NCBI GenBank assembly: GCA_002682825.1
Contig: NOKP01000002.1
Location: 5,686,309-5,750,308 of the forward strand
Length of the DNA: 64,000 nt
Reading direction: 5' to 3'
Origin: Neonectria sp. B-13
Taxonomy: Eukaryota > Ascomycota > Sordariomycetes > Hypocreales > Nectriaceae
Shown here piece after piece: positions 55,786 through 64,000 of this stretch. The notes under the pieces were generated by a model that saw nothing but the letters and a program-made list of their open reading frames with translations, ran no database searches and was not told where the DNA came from. The position numbers and the translations under genes were made by a program. Within the stretch, counting starts at the first letter, position 1. Each line of letters opens with the position of its first letter.

Positions 55786-58700
55786 TCAATAGACCAACCA
55801 CCACTGACTGGCAGCATGGATCACATCCAAACCAGCCTTGGGCGGCTCACGACTCGGTCGTTTCCACACCACACAGTCCCTGACATCACCCTCGAGCTTC
55901 CACTCCTGGGGAGCAACGTACTTCCCGTCGAGAGCTGTCTTGTCCGCGGCGCTCACCCACTGGTCAAATGCCGGGACATTGAGCTGCAGGCCTGTCTTGA
56001 GACGGCTGTACAGCTCGCTGAACTCCTCGACCGACTTCGTCCAGCCCTGCATCTGGCGATGCGCCGCCTTTAGGAGCTCGAGATGCTTCAGAGCTTCAGC
56101 GGCGAGCTGGGTGCGGTCTAGATACGCGTTGCTGCCGTCATGGCGGTGGCTGGCTGAGCAGATCTCGCGAAGGACTGCCTCATGGATGGACATGGCGTTT
56201 GGTGCTCGTCCGGCCGAGGCGTAGAGACTGGCAAGCAAGCGGGAGACGGCCAATGTCTCAAGATCGAGGCGGCCACGACTACGCCTCAAGTTGTAGGACA
56301 GAAGTTCGGCCGTGTCGATGGCCGCCCTGAAATTCCCATGTGCGTACTGCGCATGCACGAGCATCTTGCCAATGTTGAGCACAACGTCCGGCGACCAGCC
56401 ACGGGACTTCTGCACAACCTCGCGAGACCGCCAAAGCCGCGAGAGAAGAGCCTCCAGCTCTCCAAAGTTGCCCTGCGCACCGAGGAGACGGATCAGTCCG
56501 GCCACGTCCTCGAAGCGCAGACTCATGATGTCGATCTGAGCCGCGTGGAACGCCGCTAGAACATCCGTCATGATCTCCCGCGACGCGTCTAGCATGGCCT
56601 TCCTGACGTCGTTCTGCTTGGCGCCCCGCGGGTGCGGAACGTCGATGCCCGCCAGGAACTCGGCGAGCTTGTAGCCGAGCTGGATGCAGCTGCGGCGGTG
56701 GTAGAGCTTCTGCTGGCTGGCGAAGCGGAAGACGCAAACGGCGACTTGGAGCGCGGTGTGGAAGTCTCCCGCTTCCAGCAGGATCTTGACGCGGTCGTTG
56801 CCGGCCTTGCAGGCGAGGGCGGCGAAGTCGACCTTTGTGGCGCCGCGGTCCTTGTTGAGCTCCAGGAGCAGCGCCAGGTAGAAGATGCGGATGTGGTCGT
56901 CGACGGACGCCTTGAAGTAGACGCCGTACTTGTGCTTGAACAAGGTGAAGAGCTTGGCGTCGAGCGTGTTTAGGAGATCGCTGCGCTTGTGCTCCTCCCA
57001 GAAACCGCGGAGTCTGGCACCGCATTCGAGAACAATCTCTAGGTTTTCCTCGTACTCGATCACGCGGGTGTACTCTTCGTACAGCAACGACTCGAAGATG
57101 ATGTTGGCCATGATCTCCGAGTACGAGGTCTTGCACTCCTTTCCATGGAGGACCTGCTCGAAAGCAATCAAAAACACGAAGACAACCTTGCTGACGTGTT
57201 TGTCGAGCTTCAGCGTCATGTCGCTACTTGGCATGGCTCCTCGGAAGACGATCAGATGGCGGAGCTGGCGGAGGAGCTCGTGGCCCTCCTTGACACAGCC
57301 GACACTGACATAGATGGAAGCCAGCGTCACGGCAGCGGTGAAGAGGTTCACAGACACCGTCAGCGTGGTGATGATCTCCGTGATGGAGACCTGAAGCAGT
57401 TTGATAATACGCTGGTGAGATTCCGTCGTGGCAACCTTCTGGTACAGGATGATGACATCCCTGAGCCCCATGAGCGTCGACTCGTGCCAGCAGCCAAACT
57501 CGATCTTGAGGTACTCGTATGTCTCGATGCAGACCTCAATGGCGCGGTTGAGAGGGATCGACTTGCCGGACCGTGTGCCCTTGGTGATGATGGTGACGTA
57601 CATCTTGGACAGCCGCTTCTTGACAGTATGCACCGTCGTTTCGGTAATTGTTGTCGTAGTGGTCTTGGTAGTTGTGGTCTTCTTGATGATCTCCTCGTAA
57701 ATCGATACTGACTCGTGGTGATGCTCCTCGTGCTTCTCACACATGCCTGCGAAAGCAATTAATGCCAGGATGAAGGTTGATGAATCGACACCGCAAACCA
57801 CAGTTACAACTTCCTTGTACTCGACGCATATCTTGTACAAGACAGAGAACTCGACCTTGGCATGGACTTCTAGCACATACGTGTACTTCTCATACAATTC
57901 AACGATGACGTCCTCGGTAAAGTCGCGCTCTCCATGGTGATGAACAACAGTCCCCCACAACACCACGCAAATCCCCTGCAGCTCGACCCACATCTTGCGA
58001 GTGTGGTAGTAGCGGCAGAGAAACATGGCAGCCTTGAAGGCGTCTTGGTGACAGTGCTTGATGCCCTTGTTGAGAACGGTGACGATTTCGAGATAGTACC
58101 CGTACGCGTCGTTCCGGCCTAGCATCTCGCAATGAGCTGCCAGCAGGTACAAGGTCCGGATGGTCAGTCGGTGGGTGTGGCCAAGGTGCTTGCGGTATCT
58201 CCCCAGGATCTCAATGTAAATCTCGAGCACCTTTTCGTGCCGGTGATGCTCCTCGTAGAAACCAACAAGAGTGATAATGGCCTCCTCCAAAGCTTCGTCC
58301 TCGAGGGAGCAGGAAGATAGACAAGCCCAGTAGATACGCAGGTGAATCTTTTCAGCCATCTCAAAGGACCCTTGCTGGTGATGACAGTGGGCCAGGCGAC
58401 GGGCGACGAGGATGCATTCCCTCACCCATTGTTCGCTGAGGGTGATTTCCACGTCCACAGACAGCACTGCCTTCCAGGTGATCTCGAGTGTTCTCGTGAT
58501 GATGGTCTCAGCTTGCGCCCAGTTCGAACGCTTGATGTATAGCGCGATCAGGGCCATGCAAGCAGAGAAGAAGGCGTGGTCGACCTTGGTCTTCTTGCAG
58601 CGGGTGAAATGCATCTCGAAGATCTCCTTGACGACCGTCTCGGTGACCTCAGTCGTAGTGATGGTTGTCGTCTTCTCTGTCACGGTCGTCTCGGTGATTT

Positions 58701-61700
58701 CCTCCACGACCTCAGTAATGAGAATCGTGGTTTGCTGGCCCTCGTCATCGCCTCCTCTACCACTGTCTCTGAACCAGCCCCAGACCTTGGTCAAGATGGA
58801 AACGGTGATGCTCAGAAGGCCAAAGGACCTGCACACGGTTCCGACCTCTCTGATCCAGATGATGAGGGTCTCGACCTCGCAGATGTGCTGCTCATACTCG
58901 GCCCAGAGGCAGATGAGAATGGTAGTGGCCTCCTCGATGCGCTTCATTTCGCGCAGAAACTGCACGTACGCGAGGGCAATCTTGATCTTGGCAACGTGCA
59001 CGTCCACGCTGACGCTACCATGGCAGATGATGCAGATGCGGCGCCAGAGGCTGATGTAAAGTCTCTCGGCGAGATAGAACTTCCCGCAAACGACGTATGA
59101 CTGAGCCAGCCGGATCAGCATCGAGATGCAAAGCTGGTCGGTGACTTCCAGCTCTCCACTTGTTTCGAAGATGAGCTCTTCAAGTTCCCCAATGTTCTCC
59201 TCAGCCTCTTCGCCCTTGAGCACGATGTCTAGGGTTCCGAAGAAAGCACCAATCTCCCTGGCTCTAGGCGACCCTTTTCCGAATCGGATAATGATGATCT
59301 CGTAGAGCTCCCGGTAGACTACAGTAGCGCGATGTTCTTCCTTGATGTCAATGTAGAACTTGGCTAACCTCTCGTACCAGTAAATCACCTCATCGCTGGA
59401 GTTGCCGTGCCTGTGCTTGCAGATGACGATCATCAAGCGGATCATCTCCTCGCGACAGGTGATGATCTCAGTCCGCTTCGTGATCACAATCGTCTCCGTC
59501 CAGGTCAGGAACAGAGTGGTACAGGCAGCGACAATTGTGCTGGTGCTGGACAAGATGATCTGACCCAGCTTGACGGCGCGGTAGAAGTAGCCAGCGCCGC
59601 ACACGGGCGACTCGGAGATGGTGACGTGAACGTGACCGAGGGTGATGAGGGACTGAAGAACAGTAACATGCTGCTTGCCAAAGCAGGCTTCTCGGACATG
59701 AAGGGCAAGTTCGTGGAGATCCAGCATGTCTTGGCCGGCGTGGTGTCGGCGCCAGCACGGTCGCTCGAGCATGCCAAACATGAGGGACTCGGGGAAGATC
59801 TCACGGAAGCCCTTGGCGAGTTTGACCTCGCCCTTTGAGTCAACGAGACCGGATACTCGGAAGTGAAGAATCCAGTTCCTCATGACGTATCCGAGGAAGC
59901 GATGGGAGTTCAAGACTGCATCGACTGCCTGATCCTCCAGCTCCTCAGTTAGCAGCTCCTGGTCGACGTCGAGGTTCAAGCGGGCGTATAAGAGCATCCT
60001 CAGGGTCAACTGAAGATGTGCGTCATTGGCCGACAGAAGCGACTTTCCAAGCAGCGTGTGCATGTAGGATCGAACGACGGAACTGCGGAAATGCAGACGC
60101 CCGCCTCGAATCACAACCAAGTCGCCACACTTCTGCGAGACAAACTTTGAGATGTTGAATGCAGTAGGTGCGATGGCGCGCTTGTGGAGATCTGTAGAGA
60201 GAAGCTCAGCAACTTCGTCCACGGCAAACGGCTCGGACGTGACGAGCATGAACGACAGCAGATGCTGCAACATCTCGTTCTTCTTCAGATCCAGCCGGTC
60301 CACAACCTCGCGGAGGACATTGGAGACCTCGGGAGACATGGACTGAGCAGAAGACAGGAAGCCATCATGGGATGCTTCCTGAGCCAGAAGACGTCCAACG
60401 TAGAAAGCCCAGAGGAAGCTACCCTTGGACCTGGCTGCCAGGTCGTCGACGAGCTGCTCGCAGGTGGAGAAGGAAAATTCACCCCAGTAGCGAGACTTGG
60501 AAAGGGCCTGGCGAAGGTGCACCTTGATATCCTCGTGAACATGCTGCTTGGTGATTGAAAGGTGTCTGCACTTATCGCTCAGGTGCGAGACCGGTCGAGA
60601 GAAGGTGACCACACGAGTATGTGAAAGCTTAGCCACACAATCCCTGAGCTTCTTGTGGAACTTGAGGGCGCTTTCCGCCGAGCCGGAAGTGTCATCGCAG
60701 CCGTCGGTCATGACAACAATAGACGAGTCGTCGCGTTCTGCTCCCCGGAGGCCGTTGTGGAGGGTTTGCCAGAGGGCGACCTCAAGCGCTTCGACATCGT
60801 GAATCTTGGAGTCTGTCTTGAATGCTCCAACGAGCTGCTCGTACAGTGCAACGTTGCCCACGCTGCGTTCGAGCAGTTGGAAGAGAATAATCTTCACAGA
60901 AGCAAACGAGGTGGCTTCCTTCGCCGAGTCATAAGCTTCCAATCATGTTAGTCTTGGTACACAGGTAAGCGAGGTAAGGTACTTACGGAAGTTGTAGGTC
61001 AACACAGTATAAGATCGGTAGTCGAGCGGACGAGCCAATCGCTCTTGAACCCACTCGGCAAGAACCGTCTTGCCTACACCGGGAGGACCAGTGACGCTGA
61101 GAACCTGGTCATTGCTATCGAAGAACTGCACCAGAGTGTCCTTGATCCAGCTGCAGGTGTCCTCAGAACGGTCGAGTTGTTCTAGCACTTCATCATACAG
61201 CGTATTCCTGATGGACGGCCCGAACGATGGTTGAAGCTTTTCGCGCAGCCACTTAAGGCTACTTGGTGATCCCTTGCTACCGAGCTTGAAGTCCCAGACG
61301 CTATCGCACAGAACATTCTTGGCCTGCCAAACGCGGTCGATCTGGTTGCCAAAGGCTGCGTCGAAGCTGATCTTGGTGCTCTCGCCCGCTTCGAGACCAC
61401 TGATCCTCTGTCGATAGTGGGAAGCGATGTGGCCCACTAGCTGAACAAGGTCACAGAAGATGTGTGCAGCACTCTCCTTGATGTGTCGTGGCATGTATTC
61501 CAGGTCCTGGATCTGGCTGATGTTGGAGAGCAGCATAGCTAGCTCGTATAGGGCAGTGAAGGTTGGGACAAGAGCCTTTGCTTGGCCATGGCCGATCTGT
61601 GAAGGAAAGCTGTCAGTAAGGCAAAATGCAAAAGAGATCCCGAGCATACGGTGAAGAGAGGAGACATACCTCGAGCAAGACCTGACAGCTTGCCAATGCT

Positions 61701-62339
61701 GCGGCAGAGGACCCTGTGCATCCCGGCACGAAGGTGTTGATCTTGGTTCCAAAGAACCAGATCTGAAGCCCAAAGAACTGGGCAGTGCTAAGGACGCGAT
61801 CCCAATCACTCCCTCGTCGGGGCATGTGGATCAAGCGCTCATCCGAGATGTATTGCAGGTACGACCGCAGGTTCATCTCTGAAACGAAAGACTCGTTGTA
61901 GGCAGGGAGACGACAAATGACAGTGGTAACGTCCCGGGTGACTTCTCTAACCCGGCCGAAGTCCTCGAGAGGGATAACCTTGCGGTTGACCATGGTGAGA
62001 GCGTTGGTCTTGGCTTCGTGGGAGGTATGGGAGGACTCGGATGATACCGTCGTCTTTGTCTCGCTCTCGCCGTCGGATACTTCTTTGACATTGACATTCA
62101 CAGTCTCTAAGGGTTTGGTGTTGTTGGGTTTCAAGCCCGGCAGGGGCTCCGCATGACCCTGTCGAATAGCGTCCATGGCTGTTCGAGAGGCCGAAGCGTC
62201 GTCAGGTCCGTCCGATGTGAGGGATGAGGAATTCGAGTTTTTGCGTTTTCTTCTGACTGGGAGTTGCAAGATGTTAGTATTAGTATTGGATCTAAAGAAG
62301 AGAAGATGTACAGTGAAAACTGTTGCGCAGCCTAAGCAT
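55786..62339 (-). CDS. Giant STAND-type NTPase with TPR-like repeats and Thr-rich inserts (NLR-like)
   Basis: Exons 62339-62312, 62256-61670, 61596-60987 and 60935-55786 give 2124 residues with all phases closing. The 28-base first exon (MLRLRNSFH, splitting a codon) was chosen for its donor GTACAT, ACTAAC branch site and CCCAG acceptor. Residues 1-75 are Ser/Asn-rich and disordered. A helical region (about 90-330, including TKINTFVPGCTGSSAAALAS) is followed by the NTPase with Walker A GPPGVGKT (375-382). SFMLVTSEPFAVDEVAELLS (near 640) marks the winged-helix-like part. From about 780 to 2050 run dozens of TPR-like helical pairs (ERLAKFYIDIKEEHRATVVY, YYLEIVTVLNKGIKH). Two segments rich in Thr/Ile/Val interrupt the array at about 1150-1177 and 1491-1518. 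Fungal proteins of this layout are often linked to non-self recognition or cell death, but no role is shown here. Confidence 0.88.
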
Positions 62340-64000
62340 AATCGCCTCGGATGCTCTCAGAGTTCGAGAAGATCGCAGACGGATTGATAGAGGTTTAAAT
62401 GGCCGAGTGCATGTCCGGGGTCCTCGGACGGCCGAGTAGGGGGCACGCAGGCGATGAAATAGGCATCCACTTCACGGCAAATGTACTGCAGGTGAGGCCT
62501 GGTTCTGTGGCCTGGGTTGATGTGCATCTGCCGGTGATGAGCAGAGTTCGAATGTCTCTAAACTATCTATGTCTAGAACGGGGTCTGGGAGATGATGCCG
62601 GTATGCAGACGAGGAGCTGAGCATGAGGATGGCTTCATCGGGCACCGTAGTGTCTTGATTGGGAATCAACCCAGGCAGCCACACGGACAGCCACATCAGC
62701 TCTGGGCGCGAGTGATTGGAAGGCCGTGATGGTGTGTCACAGCCCGACATGATAATACAGTGTACACGAAAGTGTAGTTTGGAACAGGACGAATCAATAG
62801 TCGGACAAGCATTCCCGATATATGGGGGAGGCGGTGCTAAGCAGGCTAGCAGCAGCTGATAGGAGTCAGCACTACCGGCGCGGAGCGACTATCACAAGCA
62901 TCAACGGTAGACATGCGGCAGCCGTCCGGGGACGCGCGGGCTGGACCGGTCAACTCCCTGTCATCGGGCTTGGCAGGGCTGGCGGAAAGTGTTTTGTCTC
63001 GATTTGGGCCAATAGTGCAAGCCCCGATGCTTGGATAGACGCCTCAATGGGAGCAATATTGACCCAGAGCGTTTTCAGCTGCGGTAAAGTGAGACTCTAT
63101 TCCGGAATCGTCGATGCCGCTGCACGCGTGTCACGCTAGCGGGACGAGGCGCCGACCATGCATCCGTACCCCAGAGTACTTTGCGGGCAACCAGGGCTTA
63201 CGACAGATCTGATTCTCATCGATAACTAAGCAGTTCTGACGGAGACACTCTCAATCCAGAAGTAATTTTCTTCTCTTCAAGTACTTCGTACCAAGCGAAT
63301 TGTAACCAGGAATAAAGGAACACATAGGTTAGAAACCAACGTATATATGGTGAAATATCTATTCTCATTAATGATACGCTGCCCAAGCTGATCAGGGAAT
63401 CAGCCCACCAGCTAGCCCAGGTGAGCATCTCCATTGATCGGGTAATATGTGGCATTGTTGCAGGATGCACAGCATGTCTTACCGATACCAGCCAAATTCA
63501 CAGGCACCTCACTCTTGTATCATCGATACTCTCATCTGGTCTACAGGAATTACATAGTTGGACAAAAGGGAGTCGAAATCTTGCCTTGGTTTTCAACCAG
63601 CCACCCCTCAGTTGGCAAGCCGTTGGGAAGGCCGCGGCCAAATACATCGGAAACTAGCCCTAGAACGAGGCCTCCTTCATTTTCCGCTGGCAAAAGCCAA
63701 ACACAAGCCTAGCTCAGCTCGGGCGCCGTTCTTATCACAGGGAGCATAGTTTATACCATTATTAATGAGAAGAGTGATGTACCCAAAGTAGGAACTTTAG
63801 AAGGTGAAATTATAGCCGAAAAATGCACAGCTTCAAATTTAGAAAACCACTTGAAGAATTGAACAGTCTGGGAACAGGCATCCAATCACCACGCCCTTCA
63901 CGTACATTCGTGCAGCAGCTTGCCAACCTATCATAAACTTCGTATAAACGCCTCCATCTCTTTTCCTCAGCTGCCCCTCTCTTACGTTGCACATCACCAC
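62340..64000. other. Right-end region, no gene supported
   Basis: This 1.66 kb contains the promoter of the STAND-TPR gene and AT-rich sequence beyond 63200. Frames are at most about 105 codons, overlap each other and have no recognisable domain. A gene starting beyond the window edge is possible. Confidence 0.4.

Noticed and set aside
1..64000. tRNA, rRNA, CRISPR and transposon features
   Set aside because: I looked for B-box (GGTTCRA) and A-box pairs, 5S rRNA-like sequence, terminal inverted or long terminal repeats and spaced direct repeats, and found none that holds together.

Overview
The window is nuclear DNA of a filamentous ascomycete (Pezizomycotina; a Sordariomycete is my best guess, but no marker fixes the genus). 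The evidence is short spliceosomal introns (mostly 45-75 bases, with CTAAC or CTGAC-like branch sites), single-gene transcription units on both strands, and fungal families such as Zn2Cys6 regulators, Ppo fatty-acid oxygenase, ApsB/Mto1, GT90 and STAND-TPR proteins. I rebuilt 22 protein genes by hand. For 21 of them I checked the start, stop and every splice phase, and each spliced length is an exact multiple of three; the remaining one is cut by the left edge. I found no tRNA, rRNA, intact transposon or CRISPR.

Left part (1-20.2 kb). The 3' end of an MFS sugar transporter is followed by a relic of a SNF2 helicase. Next is a divergent pair, an NAD(P)-binding epimerase-like enzyme and a Zn2Cys6 regulator, sharing a 315-base promoter. 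Then come an intronless coiled-coil protein of unknown role, a second regulator with an abbreviated zinc cluster, a dynamin-like GTPase, a 91-residue four-exon gene, a DUF1993 protein and a DUF1479 dioxygenase-like protein.

Middle (20.2-39.5 kb). A 1590-residue ApsB/Mto1-type microtubule-organising protein leads into a 74-residue conserved protein, a four-helix membrane protein and arginase, whose promoter carries two GATA-factor motifs. A 5.1 kb stretch without a supported gene separates arginase from a GT90 (CAP10-type) glycosyltransferase.

Right part (39.9-64 kb) is mostly housekeeping: a mitochondrial transcription factor B/Mtf1-like protein, Vps4, prefoldin subunit 6, an unrecognised 232-residue protein and an AMSH/Sst2-type JAMM deubiquitinase. 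Vps4 and AMSH both act with ESCRT-III on endosomes and lie about 3.3 kb apart. After a 2.7 kb gap comes a complete two-domain Ppo oxygenase (haem peroxidase plus P450), then a 2124-residue STAND NTPase with a very long TPR-like helical array interrupted by threonine-rich segments. The last 1.66 kb has no gene I can support.

The most unusual items are the STAND-TPR protein with its Thr-rich inserts, two genes that require GC-AG introns with the same GCATGT donor (a third candidate lies in the SNF2 relic), the three-cysteine zinc cluster, and two very small multi-exon genes.
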